From: DATLYH01 sp035575035
GTDB lineage: Bacteria; Planctomycetota; Planctomycetia; Gemmatales; Gemmataceae
DNA length: 38,463 nt
Direction: 5' to 3'
Assembly (NCBI GenBank): GCA_035575035.1
Contig: DATLYH010000208.1
Span: 1 to 38,463, forward strand
This document shows, piece by piece, positions 1 to 7,547 of the stretch. A program made the position numbers and the translations under genes. Under the pieces are notes generated by a model. The model searched no databases and was not told the DNA's origin. It was given only the letters and a program-made list of their open reading frames with translations. Every line of letters begins with the position of its first letter. The stretch's first letter is position 1.

Positions 1-32
1 CGGTGCCACCTACCGTATCGTCTTGCCCCGCC

Positions 33-1097
33 ATGAGAACCCCAATCCGATTGCTGCTAGGCGCCCTCGCCCTGGTTGCGCCTGCCTGGTTGATTGTCGC
101 GGCCGACAGCGGTCCTACCCCGCCGGAGCGGGGCCGCGTGCTGCTCCTGCAAAACGAGCGGACCCTGGAAGGAGACATCGAGAAGGTGGGTGACCAGTAT
201 CGCGTCCGCCGGACGGTGGGCGAGACCTGGGTGCCGGCCGACAAGGTGGCCTGCCTGTGCCGCTCCTATGAGGAGGCCTATGCCTTCCTGCGCGACCGGG
301 CCAACCTGCGTGATCCGGACGAGCGCCTGCGGCTGGCCCGGTGGTGCTACTTGCACGACCTGCGTGAGCAGGCCCTGGCCGAGGTGGCCGCGGCTGCCCG
401 GCTCCGGCCCGATCACGAGGCCACCCAACGCCTGCTCGCCGGCTTGCAGCGCTCGGCCGCGCTGGGTGGCCGAGGCGGAGCGCAGCGACACTCCGATACT
501 TCAGGCCGGGGTTTCCCTGCGCTTAACCCCAGCCACCCCGAACCCCCCGAGCCGCTCCCCTTGCCGCCGGTGGATGTGACCCAGGAAGTGCTGGGCCAGT
601 TCGTCTCGCGGGTGCAACCGATCTTGCTCAACGCTTGCGCCAGCTGCCATGCCTCGGGTCGAGGCGGCTCCTTCAAGCTGGTTCGGCCGCTAGACAGCGA
701 GGTAGTCGGCCCCAAGACGCTGCAACAGAACCTGGCCTCGGTCCTGGCCCAGGTCAACCTGGAGCAGCCCCAGGCCAGTCCGCTCCTGAGCAGGGCAGTA
801 AGCATCCACGGAGAAATGAAGGAGCCGCCGCTACGGGGCCGGCAGATGGCCGCCTACCGGGCCCTGGAAGAGTGGGTGCGGCTGACGGCGGCAAACAACC
901 CGCACCTGCGCCCGTCGGCCGGCCCGGCGGCAACGGACCCGGCGCAGCCGTCTCGGCCGCCGGCCGCAGAGGGTACCGCGCCGCCCCCGCCTCAGCCACC
1001 GCCGCCCCCGGCCGAGCGCGGACCGGAGCAGCCGACAACACCGGCCGACCCGTTCGATCCGGCCCTCTTCAACCGGCAGGCGGGTCCCGGTCGGTAG
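33..1097 (+). CDS. Exported c-type cytochrome-like protein (single CxxCH), planctomycete type
   Basis: 354 residues. The start at the ATG at 33 gives an immediate signal peptide (Arg at 2, hydrophobic stretch about residues 5-22 ending near ADSG); a GTG at 3 is in frame but would put ten polar residues in front of it. Residues 20-190 are a charged region with no domain I can name. A haem-attachment motif CASCH lies at residues 202-206, followed by GRGGSFKL and, about 70 residues later, HGEMKEPP, an arrangement seen in planctomycete cytochrome-like domains. The last 60 residues are Pro-rich and probably a disordered tail. Role inferred: periplasmic or surface haem protein; partner unknown. It ends 1 bp before the converging M42 gene. 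The window starts just upstream, so an earlier start cannot be excluded. Confidence 0.75.
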   Translation: MRTPIRLLLGALALVAPAWLIVAADSGPTPPERGRVLLLQNERTLEGDIEKVGDQYRVRRTVGETWVPADKVACLCRSYEEAYAFLRDRANLRDPDERLRLARWCYLHDLREQALAEVAAAARLRPDHEATQRLLAGLQRSAALGGRGGAQRHSDTSGRGFPALNPSHPEPPEPLPLPPVDVTQEVLGQFVSRVQPILLNACASCHASGRGGSFKLVRPLDSEVVGPKTLQQNLASVLAQVNLEQPQASPLLSRAVSIHGEMKEPPLRGRQMAAYRALEEWVRLTAANNPHLRPSAGPAATDPAQPSRPPAAEGTAPPPPQPPPPPAERGPEQPTTPADPFDPALFNRQAGPGR

Positions 1098-1098
1098 A

Positions 1099-2190
1099 TC
1101 AAGGAGTCCAATCCATCTGCGGCGTGATGCTTAAGCAGAACTCGGCCAGCAGCCGGGCGGCCCGCTCCAGGTCGTCGAGGCAGACGACCTCCACCGGGCT
1201 GTGCATGTACCGGTTCGGGATGCCAACCAGCCCCGTGGCCACGCCGTCGCGGCTGAGCTGCATCACGTTGGCATCGGTGCCGGTCGCCCGCGGCGAGCCG
1301 CGCACCTGCACCGGGATTTCGTGCGCCTTGGCCGTCTCATGCAGCCGCTCGAAAACACGCGGGTTGATGTTTGCCCCGCGGAACAGCGTCGGCCCGGCTC
1401 CAAGCCGGACATCGCCGAGCTGCTTCTTGTCGTTGCCCGGTGTGTCGGTGGCGTGACAGACATCCACCGCGATCCCGACGGTCGGGTGGATGCCGTAGGT
1501 GCTCGTCGTCGCTCCGCGCAGGCCGATCTCCTCCTGCACGGTTGAGACGCAATAAACCGACACTTGCAGCGGCCGGCCGCGCAGCAGCCGCAGCGTCTCC
1601 ATCACCACCCAGACCCCTACCTTGTCGTCCATGGCTGGCGAAACCGCTAGGTTGTTGCGCAGCTCGCGGTAGCCCAGGGCGAACGTCACCGGGTCGCCGG
1701 GCGTCACCAGGGCCTCGGCCTCCTTGCGGTCCTTGGCGCCAATATCCACCCAGATATCGGCGAACTGCGGCACCTTGTTGCGCTCCTCATTGGTGAGCAG
1801 GTGCGGGGCGCGGCGGGAGACGACACCGGCCACCGGTCCCTGATTGGTCCAGACGGTCAGGTTCTGGCCCAATAGGATCTGCATGTCCCAGCCGCCGATC
1901 GGCTGCACGTAGAGGAAGCCATTGTCGTCGATGTGCTGGACCATCAGCGCGATCTGGTCGCAGTGGCCGGCCAACATGACGCGCGGATGGCCCTTCACCC
2001 CTTCCCCTCTCTCCTGGGGAGGGGATGAGGGGTGCAACACCGCAATGACGTTGCCGTGCCGATCGGTGCGGACCTCATCGGCATGGGAGCGGGCCCAAGA
2101 CCGGACCACGTCCTGGATGGCGTGCTCGAAGCCGGAAGCGCTAGGGGTAGTGAGGAGTTTTTTGAGGAAGGCGAGAGACGATTCGTGCAT
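1099..2190 (-). CDS. M42 family metallopeptidase (aminopeptidase/endoglucanase-like)
   Basis: 363 residues, the usual length of the M42 co-catalytic zinc aminopeptidases (PepA/tetrahedral aminopeptidase type). Visible family residues: His76 in GHCDQIAL, Asp188 in MDDK, the Glu pair 220-221 in VQEEIG, Asp243 in AVDV and His330 in YMHSPVE, so the two-zinc site looks intact. The central GGWD and LTNEER segments also fit. Likely cytoplasmic, hydrolysing N-terminal residues from short peptides. The start ATG at 2190 gives the normal N-terminus (SLAFLKKLL, then SGFE). Odd: residues 54-67 (PSSPPQERGEGVKG) are a Pro/Gly/Arg-rich insertion in the loop just before the first zinc ligand, encoded by an imperfect C/G-rich palindrome related to the intergenic one at 23220. 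The 3' end faces the CxxCH gene. Confidence 0.9.
   Translation of the reverse strand: MHESSLAFLKKLLTTPSASGFEHAIQDVVRSWARSHADEVRTDRHGNVIAVLHPSSPPQERGEGVKGHPRVMLAGHCDQIALMVQHIDDNGFLYVQPIGGWDMQILLGQNLTVWTNQGPVAGVVSRRAPHLLTNEERNKVPQFADIWVDIGAKDRKEAEALVTPGDPVTFALGYRELRNNLAVSPAMDDKVGVWVVMETLRLLRGRPLQVSVYCVSTVQEEIGLRGATTSTYGIHPTVGIAVDVCHATDTPGNDKKQLGDVRLGAGPTLFRGANINPRVFERLHETAKAHEIPVQVRGSPRATGTDANVMQLSRDGVATGLVGIPNRYMHSPVEVVCLDDLERAARLLAEFCLSITPQMDWTP
1996..2034. repeat. Imperfect C/G-rich palindrome inside the M42 coding sequence
   Basis: On the + strand this begins CACCCCTTCCCC and ends with GGGGATGAGGGGTG; the two halves pair over about 16 of 19 positions around a CTGG-like centre. It shares its ccct/aggg-type words with the perfect palindrome at 23220-23272, suggesting one repeat family. 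It lies in frame and adds about 14 residues to the peptidase without breaking it. Confidence 0.6.
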
Positions 2191-2359
2191 GAAGGTTCCC
2201 GGGATGACTCAACCAGGCCCCGGCCAGGCTCGCCCATGACGCCCGCGGGGCCCCACACGATTCCAGATGATCTATTCTAACGCGGCGGCGCAGCGAAGGA
2301 AGTGAGTTCCGGAATCGAGGGAATCCGAGCCGGGAGTGGTCGCTTCCGCTGCGGCTTCT

Positions 2360-2535
2360 CGCACGAGACAGCGCGACGTGCCTTGCAAGCCAACCTGCCC
2401 GGACCTGGCAGCGCTGGCCGAGGATCTGGTCGATCTCCTGCACGGGTACTTGCCCCGCTGCTTCCACTGCGACGCCGGGGACATCGCGCTGGACCTACAT
2501 GACGGGCCGTTCTACGGGCCGGCCCGCACCCCTGG
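2360..2535 (+). pseudogene. Possible second transposase remnant, opposite strand
   Basis: The + strand frame around here encodes a protein-like stretch containing LAALAEDLVDLLHGYLP and then IALDLHDGPFYG. The LDLHDxPYYG-type phrase is a hallmark of the N-terminal half of another planctomycete/archaeal DDE transposase group (IS4/ISH3-like). No more of that family follows. It abuts the end of the minus-strand remnant, suggesting insertion of one element next to or into another. Weak: only about 50 residues support it. Confidence 0.35.
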
Positions 2536-2569
2536 GGACCTGGGGCTGGTCGCCGTTTGGGATGTGGCG

Positions 2570-2932
2570 CGCCGGCGTCCCTTAACCCGCGGGCAGCCCT
2601 TGCCTTGGTAGGCCGGGGCGGGTCGGACCGGTGGGCGGCGGGGTGGAACTTGCTGCCCAAGATGAGGCGGAGGCGCTGGCGGTAGACGAAGCGAGCGACC
2701 TCGTGCGAGCCAGCGCCCGCATCGCTGACCCAGACGAAGGAGCGCTCAGGGAACCACCCCGGCATCCGGCGCAGCAACCGGCCCATCAGTTGGGCCGGGG
2801 TACGGTGCGGCCGCCGGTGCGGACGATTCGGTTCGGGGGACAGGTAGCGGGCCACGCGAACCGGCAAGGCCCCAGGTCGGGTAGCGAAGGGGAAGGGGAC
2901 CTGTACGCAGAGGACGGCCGCGTGGCTCCAGG
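2570..2932 (-). pseudogene. Transposase remnant (IS701-like DDE, central part)
   Basis: On the minus strand a frame open upstream of 2867 reads like the middle of planctomycete IS701-type DDE transposases: HRTPAQLMGRLLRR, WFPERSFVWVSDAG (the Asp of SDAG would be a catalytic position), SHEVARF and LGSKFHPAAH. Near 2612 the match moves to the next frame (YQGKGCPRVKG), showing a frameshift, and it stops near 2570. No N-terminal domain, no C-terminal Glu region and no terminal repeats are visible. The family assignment rests on recalled motifs. It is a decayed fragment between the M42 gene and the isomerase. Confidence 0.6.
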
Positions 2933-3004
2933 CCGCGGCCGCGGTGGGGAGTTTTGGTGTTCAGCTTCACGGGCCCCTGGGGTTCGGGTGCCGGCCGTGG
3001 GTGG

Positions 3005-3769
3005 TCACACCAGGCTCTCGAGCAGATACTTGAGCTTGCGCACCTCGGGCTCCATGGCAAAGGGGGCGTCGGGGATATCCTGGATGTCCACGGTCAGCAG
3101 CCGATCGTACTGGTAGCGGGCCAGCTGCGAGACGATCCGGCCATACTCCACCTCCCCCTGGCCGACGCGCACCTGGAACTGGTTGGGACCACGGCCGGTG
3201 TCGCGCAGGCGGACATGGCGGACATAGGGGTAGACCTGGTCGAAGTTGGCCCCCTGGTGCGGGCCAGCGATGTAGTGGCTGGGATCAAGCGCCAGCCCCA
3301 GGCCATTGACGCGCTGGCAGAGCTCGACCGCCGTGTCGGGATCCTCGGTCAGGGTGCCGATGTGTGTGCTGACGGCCAGGAGAATGCCCTCCCCCTCGGT
3401 GAGTCGGACCAACCGGCTCAGGCGCCGAACCTCAGCGTCCAGGCCGCTGCCGGCAGGGGCCGCCTTCAGCGTCAGTAATGGCACCGTCACCAGCCGGGCC
3501 AGCCGACAGATAGCCCGCAGCTGCCGCTGGAACTCCTCCTCACTGTCGGCCTGAATATCGACGGAAAACACGGCCGGGGCCAGGCCGGGGCCGTAACGGA
3601 GGCGCTGGGCGGCCTGCCCCACGTCGGCCGCCACCTCGGACGGCCGGAGATGCGGCCCCTGTTCATGGATGGCCACGTCCACCTTGTTGAACTCCAGCTC
3701 GGCGATGATCGCCAGCGCCTGCGGCAGGGGATATTTGCCAAAGCAGAGCGTGGAACACGCGACGTACAC
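3005..3769 (-). CDS. Sugar phosphate isomerase/epimerase family protein (TIM barrel)
   Basis: 254 residues when started at the GTG at 3769, which is preceded by a good ribosome site (CGGAGGGAACCGCC) and gives the expected opening VYVACSTLCFG. The open frame continues 64 codons upstream, but that part is Arg-rich and unlike the family. TIM-barrel features of the AP-endonuclease-2 superfamily: NKVDVAIHEQGPHL at strand 2, VFSVDIQA, then LAVSTHIGTLTEDPDT, LGLALDPSHY (metal-site region), VRHVRLRDT and YDRLLTVDIQDIP. Members isomerise or epimerise keto-sugars using a divalent metal; the substrate cannot be read from sequence. Probably cytoplasmic and monocistronic. Confidence 0.8.
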   Translation of the reverse strand: MYVACSTLCFGKYPLPQALAIIAELEFNKVDVAIHEQGPHLRPSEVAADVGQAAQRLRYGPGLAPAVFSVDIQADSEEEFQRQLRAICRLARLVTVPLLTLKAAPAGSGLDAEVRRLSRLVRLTEGEGILLAVSTHIGTLTEDPDTAVELCQRVNGLGLALDPSHYIAGPHQGANFDQVYPYVRHVRLRDTGRGPNQFQVRVGQGEVEYGRIVSQLARYQYDRLLTVDIQDIPDAPFAMEPEVRKLKYLLESLV

Positions 3770-4050
3770 GGCGGTTCCCTCCGTTGCATCGAAGTGCGGG
3801 GCGAGCCTCCCGCCCTGCCCCGGGCCGGCGAATATACTGTTTCTCCGAGGGCGGCGAAAGGCCAGAGTGACCACCCGAGCGACGGCAAAACCAACCCCGC
3901 GCCCTAGCGGAAGCTCTTCTCCCTTACGACGGCTACCCAGCTTACCGGCCCGGCGACCCACCGGCCTGTAACCTGGCAGTGCAAATTCCCCCGCTTCTGC
4001 TATACCTCCGTCGTCAAGCTGACCTTCCTCAACCGATCGGAGGAACCGTC

Positions 4051-4389
4051 ATGTCCTCTCCCTCACCCCGGCCGTCGGTACTGCCCGCATCCTGGGCAGA
4101 TGTTCTGGAGCAGATCCGGCACGGCCTGGAGCAGGCCATCGTGCAGACAGTCGAGCGCGAGCAGGCGCTGCCCTCCTGTGGTGCCGGCTGTCAGTCGGTG
4201 CCACGCACGCTTGAAGAACGGCGTCAGACTTACCAGGACAACCTGGAAGCATTTGTCCGGCGGGCGGAGCAAAACGCCGCCCTGGCGGGGGAGATTATCG
4301 AGGCCGGCGCCGAAGCAGCCCGGCGCTGGCAGGAAGCGGCGGCCGACTTGCGGCGAAGACTGGCGGAATGGGCCAGGCGTCCGGTATGA
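4051..4389 (+). CDS. Small coiled-coil hypothetical protein
   Basis: 112 residues. The start ATG at 4051 follows an ATCGGAGGAACCGTC ribosome site; an in-frame upstream start at 3979 lacks one. After a Ser/Pro-rich N-terminus the protein is almost wholly helical: WADVLEQIRHGLEQAIVQTV, a short Cys-containing turn (PSCGAGCQ), then a long Glu/Ala/Arg-rich helix ending in RRRLAEWARRPV, which would form a coiled coil. No domain recognised. It lies 33 bp upstream of ispD on the same strand and may be co-transcribed with it; that is no evidence of a role in isoprenoid synthesis. Confidence 0.65.
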   Translation: MSSPSPRPSVLPASWADVLEQIRHGLEQAIVQTVEREQALPSCGAGCQSVPRTLEERRQTYQDNLEAFVRRAEQNAALAGEIIEAGAEAARRWQEAAADLRRRLAEWARRPV

Positions 4390-4422
4390 TAAGAGACGCG
4401 CTGTCATCCGAGGGGGTGTCTC

Positions 4423-5175
4423 ATGGCCAAGTTCGCTGTCATCCTCCCCGCCGCCGGCCAGTCGTCGCGCTTCCGCGACAAGGAGAAGAAGCCCTTCGTT
4501 AACCTGGACGGCCGAGCCGTCTGGCTGCGCGCGGCCGAGTTGTTCGTCGCCCGCAACGACGTTTGCCAATGCATCCTCGTCGTGGCCAAGGCCGACCAGG
4601 AGCTGCTTCGCCGCCGCTATGGCCCCAATCTCGCCTTCATGAATATCCAGATCGCCGAAGGGGGCGCCGAGCGCTTCGACTCGGTTGCCAATGCCCTGGC
4701 CCTGGTCCGCGAGGAGGCCGACTTCGTGGCCGTCCACGACGCCGTTCGCCCCTGCCTGACCGAGGCCCTGGTGGATGCCGTCTTCGCCCGGGCTGCTCAG
4801 ACCGGCGCCGCCCTGCTGGCCGTGCCGGTCAGCGACACGGTCAAGCAGGTCGATGCCCAGCAGCGCGTCCAGGCGACGTTGGCGCGGCAAGGGTTGTGGC
4901 TGGCCCAGACGCCGCAGGTCTTCCGGCGCGAGTGGCTGGTGGAGGCATACGCCCGCCGCGACAAGGTTCCCCAGCCGATCACCGATGACGCCCAGCTGGT
5001 CGAAGCAGCGGGCCACCCTGTGCACATCGTGGAAGGCTCGCCGACCAACATCAAGATCACGACCAAGGCCGACCTGATCCTGGCCGAAGCGATCCTCAAG
5101 GCGCAGCCTAAACCTAAGCCAAGCGGCCCGCTTCACCCATTCGCCGAAGAAGAGATGTGGGGCGGGCGGAAATAG
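4423..5175 (+). CDS. ispD: 2-C-methyl-D-erythritol 4-phosphate cytidylyltransferase
   Basis: 250 residues. IspD transfers CMP from CTP to MEP, the third step of the non-mevalonate isoprenoid pathway, in the cytoplasm. Family signatures are all present: the glycine-rich CTP loop VILPAAGQSSRF with the Lys pair in KEKKPF, GGAERFDSV, the VAVHDAVRP motif, TVKQV, the QTPQVF motif, ITDDA and the terminal EGSPTNIKITTKADL. The start ATG follows a GAGGGGG ribosome site about 6 nt upstream. The last 20 residues (Lys/Pro-rich, then a Glu-rich tail) extend a little past the normal end. The stop codon abuts the heptamer-repeat element that separates it from upp. Confidence 0.95.
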   Translation: MAKFAVILPAAGQSSRFRDKEKKPFVNLDGRAVWLRAAELFVARNDVCQCILVVAKADQELLRRRYGPNLAFMNIQIAEGGAERFDSVANALALVREEADFVAVHDAVRPCLTEALVDAVFARAAQTGAALLAVPVSDTVKQVDAQQRVQATLARQGLWLAQTPQVFRREWLVEAYARRDKVPQPITDDAQLVEAAGHPVHIVEGSPTNIKITTKADLILAEAILKAQPKPKPSGPLHPFAEEEMWGGRK

Positions 5176-5309
5176 TCATTGGTCATCTGTCATTCGTCAT
5201 CCGTCATTGGTAGTTAACAACTGCGGCCACGTACACACTTACCAGCCACGTACACACGTACCAATGACGAATGACGAATGACAAATGACCAATGACGAAT
5301 GACAAATGT
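5176..5309. repeat. Inverted arrays of a heptanucleotide repeat upstream of upp
   Basis: The left arm, 5176-5210, is five units of the type TCATTGG. The right arm, 5261-5309, is seven units of the type C(C/G/A)AATGA, the reverse complement of the left units, so the arms can pair as a long imperfect hairpin. The spacer holds a 19-bp direct repeat (5226-5244 and 5245-5263, one mismatch: GCCACGTACACAC then T or G then TACCA). The last heptamer, CAAATGT at 5303-5309, contains the upp ATG. A second copy of this element lies at 15202-15303. Confidence 0.9.
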
Positions 5310-5959
5310 CGAAATTCATCCTGACGCCGATGGCCGCATCCGTCCATCTGACCCGCCACCCGTTAGTGCTGCACAAGCTGACCATGCTGCGCAACCGGAC
5401 GACCGACGCCAAGGTCTTCCGGGAGTTGGTGCGCGAGATTGCCCGGCTGCTGTTCTATGAGGCGACCCAGGACTTGCAGTTGATGTCCGTGCGGGTGCAA
5501 ACGCCGCTGGCCGAGTGCGCCGGCTACCGCATCGGCGAGCGCATCGGGCTGATGCCGATCCTGCGGGCCGGGCTAGGCATGGCCGAGGCGATCCTTGACT
5601 TGGTCCCTGATGCCCGCGTCTGGCACCTGGGACTGTATCGCGACCACGAGACGCTCAAGCCGGTGACTTACTACAGCAAGCTGCCGCCGGTACCCAATAT
5701 TGATCTGTCGATCATCGTCGATCCGATGCTGGCAACGGGGGGCTCGGCGGTGATGGCTGTGGACATCCTGAAGCGCTGGGGCGCCCGGCGGATCAAGTTC
5801 CTCGGCCTGCTGGCGGCCCCCGAAGGGGTCGAGGCGCTGCAACGTGCCCACCCCGACGTACCGATCCACCTGGCTGCCATCGATAGCCACCTTGATGAGC
5901 GCTGCTACATCGTGCCTGGCCTGGGCGACGCCGGCGACCGCCAGTTCGGCACCGGATGA
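5306..5959 (+). CDS. upp: Uracil phosphoribosyltransferase
   Basis: 217 residues, close to the usual 208-216. Upp makes UMP from uracil and PRPP (pyrimidine salvage, cytoplasm). Family marks: HPLVLHKLTMLRN near the N-terminus, FRELVREIARLLFYEATQDL, PILRAGLGM, the PRPP-binding loop VDPMLATGGSA and the C-terminal CYIVPGLGDAGDRQFGT. The ATG at 5306 sits inside the last unit of the heptamer array and has no ribosome site I can see; the next in-frame ATG at 5330 would still retain the whole family domain. Translation may therefore be leaderless-like or depend on the structured repeat. The stop is followed by a gene-free stretch and then transposase debris. Confidence 0.93.
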   Translation: MSKFILTPMAASVHLTRHPLVLHKLTMLRNRTTDAKVFRELVREIARLLFYEATQDLQLMSVRVQTPLAECAGYRIGERIGLMPILRAGLGMAEAILDLVPDARVWHLGLYRDHETLKPVTYYSKLPPVPNIDLSIIVDPMLATGGSAVMAVDILKRWGARRIKFLGLLAAPEGVEALQRAHPDVPIHLAAIDSHLDERCYIVPGLGDAGDRQFGTG

Positions 5960-6151
5960 GGGGCGTTCAGTGGCCGGGGGGGAGCCGGGATTGTTCACGC
6001 CGTTGCTATTGCTCGCCCCGTTTCAGGGGTCTAACGGCCTGGATCGCTTTAGTGTTCTCCACCGCCCCGCGCGATTGCAATTCATTGGCAGACGAAATAC
6101 CAAGGCAGGAAGTAAGGCTTTGCCCGCTAATAACTCAAACTGAGTGTTTCT
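5960..6151. other. Gene-free stretch after upp
   Basis: Nothing protein-like or repeat-like seen on either strand. It separates upp from the transposase remnant. Confidence 0.5.
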
Positions 6152-6483
6152 TCATGCGGCTTGGGCGAACGCTTGTAACAACCTCTTCAACCAGCGGCGC
6201 GAACTCTTATGACATATCCTCTTGAACACCCATTCGATCTGCTCGCGGCGGACTGCCTCACGCAGGGCTTCCAGAGGCTGGCGCAACGACGGCAGGGGCA
6301 CGTCGGAGTGGCAGAGGAAATCGCCGCGGGCGGTGCAGTGGCGACCGGTGAGCCGGGCGGCCCGGTGCGTCCGCTTGGCCTTACACAGGTTCAGAGTCCA
6401 GGCGGTGAGCAAGGCCTAGAGGTTGCCGAACGGGGGCCTGGACAGCAGTCGGCGCAGGGGTTGGAAGAAGGGTTGCAGGCATG
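6152..6483 (-). pseudogene. Transposase N-terminal remnant with Trp-to-stop change
   Basis: Read on the minus strand, FFQPLRRLLSRPPFGNL is followed in the same frame by a TAG codon (+ strand 6416-6418) and then ALLTAWTLNLCKAKRTHR, then RLTGRHCTARGDFLCHSD. Together this resembles the N-terminal domain of planctomycete IS701-like transposases, where a Trp is expected at the stop position, so the lesion looks like TGG to TAG. The rest (RREQIEWVFKRICHK onward to 6152) matches nothing I know. No DDE core or terminal repeats. The homology is recalled, not searched. Confidence 0.5.
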
Positions 6484-6817
6484 GGGGGAGTCGGTCACTA
6501 ATCAGGGCCGGCCTCGCAGGCTGGATGCCGGAACCACGCGCATCCGGATCAGTCGGTCGAGGCCTTGGCGTTACGCCAAGGGCAATCCGCCCGCCAAGAA
6601 ACACTCCGTTTGAGTTAGTAAGGGTGATCACGCCGAGCGAGGCTTGGCGTCTGACCGGCGCGGCCTGCGCGCTGGTCCGCCTCGCAATGTCAAAGTGGAA
6701 CAAGGTGCTATAGCGAATCAGGTCGGCATACGGCTTTCGCGCGGGATTACGCCGAACCGCCAGCCCCGCCGTTGAGCCGCAGCGTTCGGCCCCCGTGGGT
6801 CGAAAGTGGGGTGTCGC
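6484..6817. other. Gene-free stretch
   Basis: About 330 bp without a supported gene. It probably includes degenerate flank of the transposase remnant. No strong repeat or terminator found. Confidence 0.4.
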
Positions 6818-7342
6818 ATGAGAATCTCTCCGATCAAGGCAGAGGAACTTCTTACTCTTATCCCGCTCGTGTCCTTTGTCGGCGTAGTGATTGGTTTGCT
6901 GATTAGCAGTCTCCTTAATGCCGTCTGGCTGCGACTTGCCAGTTCTTGGCTCCGCATCGGGGAGTTCGGGTTCAACAAAGCCTTCAAGACGGCGTTCATG
7001 TCCACGTTCGTCTTCGCTGCCCTTGGGTATGCGATGGTGCTGGCGGTCTGGTTCGGGATTCGCTTGGGGGACTCCCGTTCGCCTCAAGTCAGCTGGTTGT
7101 TCCTTTTCTCTCCAGCGAACTTCTTTTACTTTGCTGCCGGTTCTGTCCTTGGACATGCGCTGATTTTTTCGCATCGGTTGCCCGATAAAGACGGCACTCC
7201 GCTCTCGTTCAGCAAGGCATCCGCGCTCGCCTTGGTCTACTTGGGCATCTGCAGCGCCTTTTTTGTCACGGTCTGGTTTATCACCATGATCATGTTGATT
7301 CTCGCTTCGGGGCGGGTCGGACCATTGGCCTTTCAGGGTTAA
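6818..7342 (+). CDS. Hypothetical four-helix membrane protein
   Basis: 174 residues from the ATG at 6818 (a GTG at 6806 is also in frame; neither has a strong ribosome site). Four hydrophobic segments are clear: about residues 11-33 (LLTLIPLVSFVGVVIGLLIS), 58-80 (FMSTFVFAALGYAMVLAVWF), 92-114 (WLFLFSPANFFYFAAGSVLG) and 134-163 (LALVYLGICSAFFVTVWFIT). The loops are short and polar. No family recognised. Base use is less GC-biased than in neighbouring genes (many T- or A-ending codons such as CTT, TTG, ATT), and it lies between transposase debris and an insertion sequence, so recent acquisition is plausible. Function unknown. Confidence 0.7.
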   Translation: MRISPIKAEELLTLIPLVSFVGVVIGLLISSLLNAVWLRLASSWLRIGEFGFNKAFKTAFMSTFVFAALGYAMVLAVWFGIRLGDSRSPQVSWLFLFSPANFFYFAAGSVLGHALIFSHRLPDKDGTPLSFSKASALALVYLGICSAFFVTVWFITMIMLILASGRVGPLAFQG

Positions 7343-7547
7343 GCGTCGTTACCGATGGCCCTATTGCAGAATCAAGCGGCCTTCGGTGTAAGCGGTTGGG
7401 TGGCCGGGGCTTCGCTGCACTCAGCCTCAGCCCCCCCAGATGGCACACAGATTCTTGGAGCTGGCACTAGGTCGTGTCTGGTGAATCGGAAGGGATTATG
7501 GTAGAAGGGGTCACAGGAATCCAAAGGTCTTTGCCAAGGAGCGGCAC

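Noticed and set aside
3770..3961. 64-residue N-terminal extension of the isomerase
   Set aside because: It is Arg/Gly-rich, unlike the family, and the GTG at 3769 has a clear ribosome site.
4063..5136. 357-residue minus-strand frame across ispD
   Set aside because: It is a shadow of ispD in GC-rich DNA; no motif.
5176..5309. Heptamer arrays as a CRISPR
   Set aside because: Units are 7 bp, contiguous and without spacers; no cas genes nearby.
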